A stretch of DNA of 64,000 nucleotides, taken from the NCBI RefSeq assembly GCF_900100315.1, contig NZ_FNFF01000001.1, positions 186,001-250,000 on the forward strand, written 5' to 3'. A program made the position numbers and the translations under genes. Below the pieces are notes generated by a model. The model was not told where the DNA came from and made no database searches. It saw only the letters and a program-made list of their open reading frames with translations. Below, in pieces: positions 27,516-37,609 of the stretch (the first letter of the stretch is position 1; every line of letters begins with the position of its first letter). The stretch is from Streptomyces indicus. GTDB lineage: Bacteria; Actinomycetota; Actinomycetes; Streptomycetales; Streptomycetaceae.

Positions 27516-27544
27516 ATCACTCACTCGGTTTTCGCGCGTACGAT
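27516..27544 (+). promoter_or_regulatory. Promoter region of GH3 gene with TetR-like motif
   Basis: CCTA...ACTCGGTTTT (about 27513-27535) resembles the motif upstream of the MFS gene; TACGAT (27539-27544) is a possible -10. No clear -35. Confidence 0.4.
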
Positions 27545-27613
27545 GCAAGCGGCGGTCACGGGTGCCCACACCCCGCACCGCCCCACCTCCCGCCACCACC
27601 CTGGAGTTGACGC

Positions 27614-29896
<2,283 letters not shown>

Positions 29897-29907
29897 CGTC
29901 GGTGCAC

Positions 29908-29939
29908 GGTCCGCGCCCGGCTCCGGCCCGGCGCGGACC
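29908..29939. terminator. Hairpin between convergent GH3 and lacI genes
   Basis: 10-bp stem GGTCCGCGCC (29908-29917) with GGCGCGGACC (29930-29939). Confidence 0.65.
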
Positions 29940-30001
29940 CGGTACCGCCTGCGTCCGCCTCTGCCGGTGCGTGCGGTAGTCGCTTACGGACGCGCAGACC
30001 C

Positions 30002-31009
30002 TCAGGCACTCCCCCGGCGCACCAGGCGCACCTCGATACGCGGTGCGGGCTCGGCGCTCCCCGACTCGACGAGCTCCTCCAGCCGGGCGGCGATGTCCTC
30101 GGCCGAGGGCATGTCGATCCGCACCGTGGTCAGCGGCGGGTCCTGAAGGCCCGCCAGCACGAGGTCGTCGGCGCCGACCACGGCGACCTCCCCGGGCACC
30201 GCGATGCCCTGGCCGCGCAGGGCGTGCAGCAGCAGCGCGGCGTACTCGTCGTTGTACGCGAACACGCCGTCCAGGCCGAGCTCCGCCCAGCGGCGGGCCA
30301 GCGCAGCGGCGTCCTCGTGCGCGTACGCGAGCTCCACCGGGACCACCGTCGCCATGTGCCGGGCGGCCACCTCACCGGCGCCGGCCAGACGGGGTTCCGC
30401 GAACGCGGCCAGGCCGCGCTCCTTCGGCATGATCACGCCGATCCGCGTACGGCCCGAGGCGATCAGGTGCTCCACGGCCGCCGCGCCGAGATCGCGGTGG
30501 TCGAAGGCGATGGTGTACGTGCCGGGCACGGGCCGCGCCGCGAAGGCGAGTTGGGCCCGCACCCCCGCGCGGGCGAGCACGTCGGCGGTCGGCGCGGTGT
30601 ACCGGTCGCCGTCGAGCGCGAGCACCGCCACCGGCCGCAGCTCGGCCCAGGCGCGCGCGGCCTCGGCCGGGTCGCCGAAGCGGCCCGCGTGCAGCACGGT
30701 GACGTATCCGCGCCGGTGCAGCGCCTCATGGAGGTCGTCGATCCACTCGCTCGCGAGCCGGCCCATCGCGGACACGGAGGCGGGGATCAGGACCAGGTTG
30801 CTGCGGCCCGCACGCAGGGAGCGCGCGGCGGCGTGCGGCACATAGCCGAGCCGGCGCGCGGCGTCGAGCACCCGCTCACGGGTGGCCGCGCTGACCCGTG
30901 CGCCTTTGGTGTCGTTGAGCACGAAGGACACGGTGGCGCGTGAGACGCCCGCGAGCCGCGCCACGTCGGCGCTGGTCACCGTCCGGGACTCCGGCGTGCT
31001 GTCCGCCAT
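30002..31009 (-). CDS. LacI-family transcriptional regulator
   Basis: 335 residues. The helix-turn-helix and hinge (TSADVARLAGVSRATVSFVL, RLGYVPHAAARSLRAGRSN) precede a sugar-sensing domain with the family end motif GVFAYNDEYAALLLHALRGQG. ATG start with GGGAG about 11 nt upstream. It is divergent from an MFS gene; a GGTTACACG element lies in its own leader region, another at the MFS promoter and a full palindrome at the alpha/beta hydrolase, so these are its probable targets. Effector unknown. Confidence 0.9.
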   Translation of the reverse strand: MADSTPESRTVTSADVARLAGVSRATVSFVLNDTKGARVSAATRERVLDAARRLGYVPHAAARSLRAGRSNLVLIPASVSAMGRLASEWIDDLHEALHRRGYVTVLHAGRFGDPAEAARAWAELRPVAVLALDGDRYTAPTADVLARAGVRAQLAFAARPVPGTYTIAFDHRDLGAAAVEHLIASGRTRIGVIMPKERGLAAFAEPRLAGAGEVAARHMATVVPVELAYAHEDAAALARRWAELGLDGVFAYNDEYAALLLHALRGQGIAVPGEVAVVGADDLVLAGLQDPPLTTVRIDMPSAEDIAARLEELVESGSAEPAPRIEVRLVRRGSA

Positions 31010-31057
31010 GTGCGTACGTTCTCCCGCTCGCTCGCCCCCGACGCCTTGCAGGGCCGA

Positions 31058-31070
31058 GGTTACACGCGTC
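31058..31070 (-). promoter_or_regulatory. Half operator in lacI leader
   Basis: GGTTACACGCGTC shares its first nine bases with the sites at 31354 and 33595; the right half is not conserved. Confidence 0.45.
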
Positions 31071-31346
31071 GGATCTTGGACCTCGGCGGACGGTGTGCCG
31101 GCCGGGTGGCCGCCCGCTGCCCTCGGCGAACGAGCCCCGGGACCGCGCAGTACGCCACGACGTACGACGCGACGTACGCCACAACGTACGGGCGCCGAAG
31201 GCAACAGGCGGATCACGGCGCCAGGGCGGCCAAACCCTGAACACCAGCGCCACGGACGCCTCTCGCACCTCCCCGCGGACGGTCCGCGACCCGGCCCTCG
31301 AAGCACGCCCGCGGAAATCCGCCGGACATCCGTCGGTTCCAGCATC

Positions 31347-31375
31347 TTCACAAGGTTACACGTGTCATCTACGCT
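31347..31375 (+). promoter_or_regulatory. MFS promoter with LacI-type operator in the spacer
   Basis: TTCACA (31347-31352), 17-nt spacer, TACGCT (31370-31375). GGTTACACGTGTCATC (31354-31369) fills the spacer, so a bound repressor would block RNA polymerase. Confidence 0.65.
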
Positions 31376-31434
31376 CCTGCCGAACGCGACCCCACGCGCA
31401 TCCGCTTCTTCGGCACGCCTTCCTAGGGGCCCAC

Positions 31435-32778
31435 ATGACTCGTTCACTTCCTGAAGAGACCGCGTCGACCACGGTCGACGTCCTCCCGGCCGGCGGCCCC
31501 GCTGCCGCAGGCCCGGCCACCGGCTCCCGTCTCGCCCGGCTCTACGTCACGCTGCCGATGGCCAACGTCGCGCTGTACCTGCTCTGGCTCGGGGTGGGGA
31601 GCTTCCTGCTGCCGATCCAGGTCGCCGAGATCACCGGCCACAACGACACGACCGCCCTGTCCACGGCCAGCACCATCGGCGCCGTGCTCGCCACGGTCGG
31701 CAACCCGGTCTTCGGTCAGCTCTCCGACCGGACCCGGTCCCGGTTCGGCCGGCGCGCCCCCTGGATCCTGCTGTGCGCCGCACTCGGCGCGCTCGCCCTG
31801 GTCGCACAGGCCCAGGCCGCGAGCATCGCGATGCTCGGACTGAGCTGGGGCGTCGTGCAGTTCATCATGAACGGCTACCAGGCCGCCCTCACCGCCGCGC
31901 TGCCCGACCGGGTGCCCGCCCCGAAGCTCGGCACGTTCTCGGCCCTGGTCGGCCTCGGTGTCCCGCTCGGCACGATCGTCGCCGCCCTCGTCATCGGCGG
32001 CATCCCGGGCACGAAGTTCGGCCTCGACGGGGTGATCGGCGGCTTCGACGGTGCGTTCGCCGGCGAGAAGGGCTACTACCTGATCGCGGCGGCGGTGTTC
32101 GTGGCCGCCGTCCTGTTCGTGGTCATCTCCCCCGACCAGGACTCCCGCGACCTGCCGCGCGAGCCCTTCTCGCTGCGGCGCTTCCTCGCCAACTTCTGGG
32201 TCAGCCCCAAGGATCACCCGGACTTCGGCTGGGCCTTCCTCTCGCGGCTCGGCGTGATGCTCGGGTACTTCATCATCCTCACGTACAACCTGTACCTGCT
32301 CGCCGACCACATCAAGATCGCGCCCGCGGACCTGCTGCCCACCGCCGGCTTCCTGATGATCGTCAACGCCCTGTGCACGGTGGTCGCCTCGGTCCTCATC
32401 GGTCCCATCGCCGACCGGGTCGGCAAGGTGAAGCCGTTCGTCTTCGTCTCGGGCGTGGCCGCGGCGCTGGCCCTCGCCATCCCGATCCTGTCGCCGACCG
32501 AGGGCGGCATGCTGGCGTACAACATCGTCGGCGGCATGGCCTTCGGCGTCTATCTCGCGGTCGACATGGCGCTGATCACGAAGGTGCTGCCGCGCGGCGC
32601 CGACGCCGGCAAGGACATGGGCGTCATCAACATCGCGAACGCCGGGCCGCAGATCCTGGCCCCGACCATCTCGGGCTGGATCGTTGCGGCGGGGGGTTAC
32701 GAGGCGCTGTTCCCCGTGGCGGCCGTGGTGTCACTCGTCGGCGCGGTGGGAGTGCTGCGCGTGCGCGGCGTGCGCTGA
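31435..32778 (+). CDS. MFS sugar transporter, paralogue B
   Basis: 447 residues with 12 hydrophobic helices. QLSDRTRSRFGRRAPWIL after TM2/3 and DMGVINIANAGPQILAP near the end match the MFS at 25199; both belong to the sugar-cation-symporter-like branch. The start ATG has only a weak AGGGGC upstream; the mRNA leader predicted from the promoter is about 50 nt. It is divergent from a lacI gene and preceded by its probable operator. It ends at a strong terminator shared with the alpha/beta hydrolase. Substrate probably a glycoside or oligosaccharide, by context only. Confidence 0.88.
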   Translation: MTRSLPEETASTTVDVLPAGGPAAAGPATGSRLARLYVTLPMANVALYLLWLGVGSFLLPIQVAEITGHNDTTALSTASTIGAVLATVGNPVFGQLSDRTRSRFGRRAPWILLCAALGALALVAQAQAASIAMLGLSWGVVQFIMNGYQAALTAALPDRVPAPKLGTFSALVGLGVPLGTIVAALVIGGIPGTKFGLDGVIGGFDGAFAGEKGYYLIAAAVFVAAVLFVVISPDQDSRDLPREPFSLRRFLANFWVSPKDHPDFGWAFLSRLGVMLGYFIILTYNLYLLADHIKIAPADLLPTAGFLMIVNALCTVVASVLIGPIADRVGKVKPFVFVSGVAAALALAIPILSPTEGGMLAYNIVGGMAFGVYLAVDMALITKVLPRGADAGKDMGVINIANAGPQILAPTISGWIVAAGGYEALFPVAAVVSLVGAVGVLRVRGVR

Positions 32779-32814
32779 GCGGCCGACGGGCCTGCTGAGC
32801 CCGTGCCAACTCCC

Positions 32815-32852
32815 GTGAGCGGGACGGGTGGACGAGCACCCGTCCCGCTCAC
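32815..32852. terminator. Bidirectional terminator, 16-bp perfect stem
   Basis: 32815-32830 pair with 32837-32852 around a 6-nt loop between convergent genes. Confidence 0.8.
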
Positions 32853-32869
32853 TGCACGTCCGGCGGGTG

Positions 32870-33562
32870 TCAGATCCAGCCGTCGAGCGAGGCGAGGAAT
32901 CCCCCGAGGTCGTCGCGGTGGATGCAGTGCCCGGCGCCGGGCACCACCCGCACCTCGAACCCGCGCTCCCGCAACAGCTCCTGCCCCTTCGCATCGACGC
33001 ACAGGCTCGGGTCCGCGAGCTGGACCAGCGAGGGGACGAGGGCCGACGGCGGCAGGTAGTCCTGCTCGAAGTCGCCCATGGCGGTGAGCAGTTCGGCGTC
33101 GAACAGAGCGAAGCCCGCCAGCTCGGCGGCGATGTCCGCCTCGGACCACCGCGGGTTCATGGCCCGTACGGAATCGGCCGTGGCCGACGCGACCATGGCC
33201 CGCATCGCGCCCGTCGCACCTGCCGGCACGTTGCCGAGCTGGAAGCCCGGGTCGGAGTAGACCGCGCGCCGCGGCCGCAGCTCCGGAACGGCGAGGGCGA
33301 GGGACAGCCCGCCGAGGGAGTGGCCGATCGCCACGTCCGCCCCGGCCGGCAGGCTCTCCACCAGGTCGCCCGCAAGCAGCTCCGGCCGGTAGGCGCCGCG
33401 GCCGCTGAGCCCGTGCCCGCGCAGGTCGGGCGCGAGGACGCGATACCCGCGCCCGACGAGGTGCTCCTCGACCGCGTGCCAGGTCCGGTGGTCGGACATC
33501 CCGCCGTGCACGAGCAGTGCGACCTTGTCACCGTCGCCGCGTTCATGGACGTGCAGTTTCAT
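32870..33562 (-). CDS. Alpha/beta hydrolase
   Basis: 230 residues, a compact alpha/beta hydrolase. Oxyanion segment VHGGMSDHRTW, nucleophile elbow GHSLGGL (Ser about 83) and the C-terminal histidine in VPGAGHCIHRDD. The frame extends further upstream, but the ATG chosen has GGAGGGG at good spacing and the family starts here (MKLHVHERG). An almost perfect LacI-type palindrome lies 33 nt upstream, identical in its left half to sites at the neighbouring MFS and lacI genes, so it is probably in the same regulon, perhaps as an esterase acting on the imported glycoside. Confidence 0.85.
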   Translation of the reverse strand: MKLHVHERGDGDKVALLVHGGMSDHRTWHAVEEHLVGRGYRVLAPDLRGHGLSGRGAYRPELLAGDLVESLPAGADVAIGHSLGGLSLALAVPELRPRRAVYSDPGFQLGNVPAGATGAMRAMVASATADSVRAMNPRWSEADIAAELAGFALFDAELLTAMGDFEQDYLPPSALVPSLVQLADPSLCVDAKGQELLRERGFEVRVVPGAGHCIHRDDLGGFLASLDGWI

Positions 33563-33594
33563 CTCGGCGCCCCTCCAGGACTTCCCGTGCGGTT

Positions 33595-33610
33595 GGTTAC
33601 ACGTGCAACC
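33595..33610 (-). promoter_or_regulatory. LacI-type operator at hydrolase promoter
   Basis: GGTTACACGTGCAACC, an 8+8 palindrome with one mismatch. TAGGTT (minus strand, 33607-33612) is a possible -10 overlapping it. Confidence 0.65.
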
Positions 33611-33852
33611 TACCCGGCCGGGGCTCTGTCGAGAAGCGCGCCGCCTGCCCGGCCCGGCCGCTCCGGCCTCCCCGCACGCCCGGGCCGCTCCGGCCGCTCC
33701 GGCCGCGTAAGGCATATCCCACACCCCTGGACCCTTGTGTCCCGCGACCCGCTCGCGCAAAGGTGACGCGATTCCTGTTATCCGCCGCCGCCCCCGAGGT
33801 CTCCCCAGTGCCGGCCCGGTGAGGCGGCGAGCGAGAGGGAGAGTGGACGGAC

Positions 33853-35703
33853 GTGGGTGTGAGCCGAGACAGCGGCGCGTTGGTGATCGCGGCGCGGCAC
33901 GGTGACCGCAGGGCGCAGGGCGAGCTGGTCACCGCGTACCTGCCGCTGGTCTACAGCATCGTGGGCCGCGCGCTGAACGGTCATGCCGATGTCGACGACG
34001 TGGTGCAGGAGACGATGCTGCGGGCGTTGCGCGGCATCGGCGGGCTCCAGGATCCGACGCGCTTCAGGTCCTGGCTCGTGGCGATCGCGATGAACCAGAT
34101 CCGCGGCCACCACCAGGCGCGCCGGTCGGCGCCCGACCCCTTCGGAGCGCGGGAGGACTTGGATCTGCCCGATCCCGCCGGGGACTTCGTGGACGCCACG
34201 ATCGTCCGCCTGGGCCTCGAGGGACAGCGGCGCGAGGTCGCCGAGGCCACCCGCTGGCTGGAGCAGGACGATCGCGAGCTGCTCGCGCTGTGGTGGCTGG
34301 AGGCGGCGGGCGAACTGACACGATCCGAGCTGGCCGCCGCCCTGGAGATCTCCGAGCAGCACGCGGCGGTGCGGGTGCAGCGGATGAAGGGGCAGCTGGA
34401 GACGGCGCGCGTGGTGGTGCGCGCCCTCGCCGCGCCGCCGTGTCCGGGGCTCGGCGCGGTGGTCGGGATATGGGACGGCGTGCCGTCGGGCCTGTGGCGC
34501 AAGCGCATAGCCCGGCACATACGCGAGTGCGGCCGGTGCGCGCAGCACACGGCCGACCTCTGGCCGGCCGAGGGGCTCCTCGTGGGATTCGGCATGGTGC
34601 CGGTGGCGGGTGCCGCCGGGGCCGGGTTGCTCGCGGCGCTCGGACTGTACGGGGAACACGCATCCGAGACGGTCGCCTTCGCCTCGGCTCCGGTGCCTCC
34701 GTACGGCAGTCCCGGGTCACAGGCCGGTCCCGGGGCGTACGGAGACAGTGAGGCGTACGGCGGCTCCGAGTTTTACGGCGGGCCGGACGCTTACAGCGGG
34801 CCGGATGCTTACAGCGGGGCCGAGACGTACGACCGCATCGGCATGTACGAGCTGACGGGACCGGGCGACGCCCCAAGCGCCGATGTGACCCCGACCAGTC
34901 CGGGCGGACCGAGCGGGCCGAGCGGGCCGAGCACTCCCAACGGTCCGATCACTCCGAACGTTCCGACCCGGATGCAGGAACGGCAGCTGCGGCTGCGCAA
35001 GCGGCGCCGTACCGCCGTGGCCGCGGCCGCCGTGGTGGCGCTGGTCGCCGGTGCGGGCGTGGTCGGCATCGATCTGATGGCGCCGGACGAGGACAGCGAC
35101 AAGGTGCGGGCGGCCTCGGCCACCGAGCCGGAGCCGACGAGTGAGCCCGCTTCGGCCGCGACGTCCGAGTCCGCCTCGCCCAGCGCCTCCACCTCGAAGT
35201 CCCCCGAGGCGTCGCCGAGCAGCAAGCCGTCGAAGTCCCCGACGACCACGAAGCCCGCCGAACCCGAGCCGAAGCCGACCAAGACGCGGACCACCAAGCC
35301 CAAGCCTCCCCCGCAGCCGCCCGCAAACCCCGGCGGCAGCCACGCGCAACAGGTGCTCGCGCTGGTCAACGCCGAGCGTGCGAAGGCGGGTTGTGCGCCC
35401 GTGACGATGGACAGCCGCCTGTCCAGGGCCGCCCAGCTGCACAGCGAGGACATGTCGGCGAACGGCTACTTCAGCCATACGAGCCAGGACGGCCGCACGT
35501 TCAGCGACCGGGCCGCCGCGCAGGGCGTGGACAACGCGGGCGCCGAGAACATCGCGCGCGGCCAGGGCTCGGCGCAGAGCGTGATGGACGCATGGATGAA
35601 CTCGCCGGGCCACCGCGCCAACATCCTCAACTGCGGCCTGAAGACAATGGGGTTGGGCGTGACGACGGGCGACTGGACCTGGACGCAGATGTTCGGCTGG
35701 TAA
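33853..35703 (+). CDS. ECF sigma factor / zinc anti-sigma / TM / CAP-domain fusion
   Basis: 616 residues in one frame. Residues 1-90 match ECF sigma region 2 (ADVDDVVQETMLRALRGI, RFRSWLVAIAMNQIR) and 120-185 region 4 (LTRSELAAALEISEQHAAVRV). Then follows a zinc-type anti-sigma motif (His222, Cys226, Cys229 in HIRECGRC). Next are a Gly/Tyr/Ser-rich segment with repeats (PDAYSGPDAYSG), a basic stop RKRRR, one transmembrane helix (387-408) and a Ser/Pro/Lys-rich wall-spanning linker. A C-terminal CAP/SCP domain (495-616) has His530, Glu566 and His587 in LHSEDM, GAENIA and PGHRAN. The positive-inside rule puts sigma inside and CAP outside. Inference: a membrane-tethered sigma factor with an extracellular sensor or effector. 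GTG start; a second hydrophobic stretch (242-266) leaves topology uncertain. Confidence 0.85.
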   Translation: MGVSRDSGALVIAARHGDRRAQGELVTAYLPLVYSIVGRALNGHADVDDVVQETMLRALRGIGGLQDPTRFRSWLVAIAMNQIRGHHQARRSAPDPFGAREDLDLPDPAGDFVDATIVRLGLEGQRREVAEATRWLEQDDRELLALWWLEAAGELTRSELAAALEISEQHAAVRVQRMKGQLETARVVVRALAAPPCPGLGAVVGIWDGVPSGLWRKRIARHIRECGRCAQHTADLWPAEGLLVGFGMVPVAGAAGAGLLAALGLYGEHASETVAFASAPVPPYGSPGSQAGPGAYGDSEAYGGSEFYGGPDAYSGPDAYSGAETYDRIGMYELTGPGDAPSADVTPTSPGGPSGPSGPSTPNGPITPNVPTRMQERQLRLRKRRRTAVAAAAVVALVAGAGVVGIDLMAPDEDSDKVRAASATEPEPTSEPASAATSESASPSASTSKSPEASPSSKPSKSPTTTKPAEPEPKPTKTRTTKPKPPPQPPANPGGSHAQQVLALVNAERAKAGCAPVTMDSRLSRAAQLHSEDMSANGYFSHTSQDGRTFSDRAAAQGVDNAGAENIARGQGSAQSVMDAWMNSPGHRANILNCGLKTMGLGVTTGDWTWTQMFGW

Positions 35704-35727
35704 CCGCCTGGCACGGGCGGCCCACGG

Positions 35728-35752
35728 CATGCCGGTGGTCACCGTCGGCATG
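35728..35752 (+). terminator. Hairpin after the ECF-CAP gene
   Basis: CATGCCG (35728-35734) pairs with CGGCATG (35746-35752); the loop contains a further GGTCACC element. Confidence 0.45.
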
Positions 35753-35804
35753 GTCACCGAGCCGGCCCCTTCCCCCGCACCCGTATCCACCCCTCGGAAT
35801 CCCC

Positions 35805-35834
35805 TGGTCACAGGGCCGACCCGCTCCCTAGGAT
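35805..35834 (+). promoter_or_regulatory. Promoter of leaderless MDMPI-fold gene
   Basis: TGGTCA (35805-35810), 18-nt spacer, TAGGAT (35829-35834), then 8 nt to the ATG at 35843. Confidence 0.6.
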
Positions 35835-35842
35835 CCCGGGCC

Positions 35843-36574
35843 ATGGACATCGCCACGCACATCGCGGCTCTGCGCGCCGAGGGGCAGCTGCTGGCCGACA
35901 ACGCCGAGGCCGCGGGAGCCGACGCCGCCGTCCCGACCTGTCCCGGCTGGCGGGTGCGCGATCTCGTCCGGCACACCGGGACGGTGCACCGCTGGGCCGC
36001 CGCGTTCGTGGTGGAGGGGCACAAGCGCTACCAACCGGACGCCGGGGAGCCGGACTTGGACGGCGCGGAGCTGTTCGCCTGGTTCCGGGAAGGGCACGGG
36101 CTGCTCGTCGAGGCGCTCGAGCAGGCGCCGGACGACCTGGAGTGCTGGGCCTTTCTGCCCGCTCCCTCGGCGCGGGCGTTCTGGGCGCGCCGCCAGGCGC
36201 ACGAGACCGCGATCCACCGGGTCGACTCGGAGTCCGCACTGCACGCGGCCGAACGCACCGCCCTCACCCCCGAGTTCGCCGTCGACGGCATCGACGAGCT
36301 GCTGTGCGGATTCCACGCCCGCGAGAAGAGCCGCGTCCGCAGCGACGAGCCCAAGGTGCTCCGCGTGCGCGCCACCGACGCGGACGCGGTGTGGACCGTC
36401 CACATCTCCGAGAAGGTCCCGGTCACCACGCGGGATGCCGAGGGCCCTGCCGACTGCGAGATCAGCGGCCCGGCGGCGCGCCTGTACCTGGCCTTGTGGA
36501 ACCGTCTCCCGACACCGCCGATCACCGGCGACGCCACGGTGGCCCGGCTGTGGCGGGAGACCTCGGCTGTGTAG
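35843..36574 (+). CDS. Maleylpyruvate-isomerase-fold protein (mycothiol-dependent type)
   Basis: 243 residues. The N-terminal DinB/MDMPI four-helix domain has VPTCPGWRVRDLVRHTGTVHRW, with the first metal-type histidine, and later RRQAHETAIHRVDSE, the H-x3-E/D-type ligand helix. The C-terminal MDMPI domain ends in LYLALWNRLPTPPITGD. Members use mycothiol in thiol-dependent isomerisation or S-transfer reactions; the substrate of this one is unknown. The start appears leaderless. The downstream neighbour is a small membrane protein. Confidence 0.88.
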   Translation: MDIATHIAALRAEGQLLADNAEAAGADAAVPTCPGWRVRDLVRHTGTVHRWAAAFVVEGHKRYQPDAGEPDLDGAELFAWFREGHGLLVEALEQAPDDLECWAFLPAPSARAFWARRQAHETAIHRVDSESALHAAERTALTPEFAVDGIDELLCGFHAREKSRVRSDEPKVLRVRATDADAVWTVHISEKVPVTTRDAEGPADCEISGPAARLYLALWNRLPTPPITGDATVARLWRETSAV

Positions 36575-36657
36575 TGACTCCTCCCGGGGTGGGCAGGGCA
36601 CACAATGGCCGTCATTCCGGTGGCAGGGCGGCACGGCCCGCTGGTTCACTGGTGCCC

Positions 36658-36933
36658 ATGGGGACTCGGACACAGGCCGAACGGGACGCCGCCACCGTGG
36701 AGATCGTCTACGCGCTGGTGTCGGCGGTTCTCGTCGCGGCCTTCGTCTTCGCCGTCGTGGCCGGGCCCGGCTGGGCGTTCGACCTGTCGGCGGGTGTGCG
36801 CCAGGTGCTGGTGACAGCGGGAGTGATCCTCGCCGCCGTCACGTTCGTCGTACGGGTGGTCGGCGTCCTGGGGCGGTTCCGCAGCGCGTCGCGTCAGCCG
36901 AGCCAGCCCGGGCGGACCAGCCCCGACTCGTAG
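36658..36933 (+). CDS. DUF6332 family small membrane protein
   Basis: 91 residues with two hydrophobic helices (ALVSAVLVAAFVFAVVAG and VLVTAGVILAAVTFVVRVVG) and a charged N-terminus MGTRTQAERDAATVEI that is typical of the DUF6332 proteins known from Streptomyces. Function unknown. Its last 40 bases overlap, tail to tail, the end of the response-regulator gene on the other strand. No clear ribosome site is present. Confidence 0.75.
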   Translation: MGTRTQAERDAATVEIVYALVSAVLVAAFVFAVVAGPGWAFDLSAGVRQVLVTAGVILAAVTFVVRVVGVLGRFRSASRQPSQPGRTSPDS

Positions 36934-37559
36934 GCGAGGACGACGAGTTGGGCCCGGTCGCGGGCGCCCAGCTTGACCATCGTGCGGCTGACATGGGTCT
37001 TCGCGGTGAGCGGCGAGACGACCAGGCGGCGGGCGATCTCCTCGTTGGACAGGCCGATCCCGACCAGGGCCATCACCTCCCGCTCGCGCTCGGTGAGTTC
37101 GCCGAGGCTCTGTTCGAGCGCGGGCTCCTTGGAGCGGGCCGCGAACTCGGCGATGAGACGGCGCGTCACGCCGGGTGAGAGCAGGGCGTCCCCGTCCACC
37201 ACCGCCCGTACCGCACGCAGGAGTTCCTCGGGTTCGGTGTCCTTGACCAGGAAGCCCGAGGCGCCCGCTCGGATGGCCTCGAAGACGTACTCGTCGAGTT
37301 CGAAGGTGGTCAGCATGACGACCTTCACGTCGGCAAGGCCCTCGTCCTCGGTGATACGGCGGGTCGCGGCGAGGCCGTCCAGCAGCGGCATCCGGATGTC
37401 CATCAGGACCACGTCCGGGCGCAGCGCGCGCACCTGCCGCAGCGCCTCCTCGCCGTCCGCGGCCTCGCCCGCCACCTCGATGTCGCTCTGCGCGTCGAGC
37501 AGCGCCTTGAACCCGGCACGGACCAGCGACTGGTCGTCGGCGAGCAGGACCCGGATCAT
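36894..37559 (-). CDS. NarL/LuxR-family response regulator
   Basis: 221 residues. Receiver domain with Asp8-Asp9, the phosphoacceptor Asp54 in VVLMDIRMP, and Thr/Lys in the usual places (MLTTFE, GFLVKD). The C-terminal LuxR helix-turn-helix is LTEREREVMALVGIGLSNEEIARRLVVSPLTAKTHVSRTMVKLG. It is cotranscribed with the upstream histidine kinase (43-nt gap). Target genes unknown; its 3' end overlaps a small membrane-protein gene by 40 bp. Confidence 0.94.
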   Translation of the reverse strand: MIRVLLADDQSLVRAGFKALLDAQSDIEVAGEAADGEEALRQVRALRPDVVLMDIRMPLLDGLAATRRITEDEGLADVKVVMLTTFELDEYVFEAIRAGASGFLVKDTEPEELLRAVRAVVDGDALLSPGVTRRLIAEFAARSKEPALEQSLGELTEREREVMALVGIGLSNEEIARRLVVSPLTAKTHVSRTMVKLGARDRAQLVVLAYESGLVRPGWLG

Positions 37560-37573
37560 GAAGCGGCCTCCTG

Positions 37574-37609
37574 GATCGACGGGATCGACGGAATCAACGG
37601 GATCAAGAC
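37574..37609 (-). repeat. Four 9-bp tandem units at the histidine-kinase stop
   Basis: GATCGACGG, GATCGACGG, AATCAACGG, GATCAAGAC in succession; the kinase stop codon (37603-37605) lies in the last. Confidence 0.75.

Larger units (their letters stand above)
31010..31434. other. Divergent lacI-MFS intergenic region
   Basis: 425 nt without a convincing gene. It contains the GGTTACACG elements listed separately and, at 31155-31190, three closely spaced ACGTACG elements of unknown meaning. Confidence 0.6.

Noticed and set aside
33613..33715. CCGGCCGCTCCGG-rich repeats upstream of the ECF-CAP gene
   Set aside because: Irregular low-complexity sequence without a constant period; not reported as a repeat feature.
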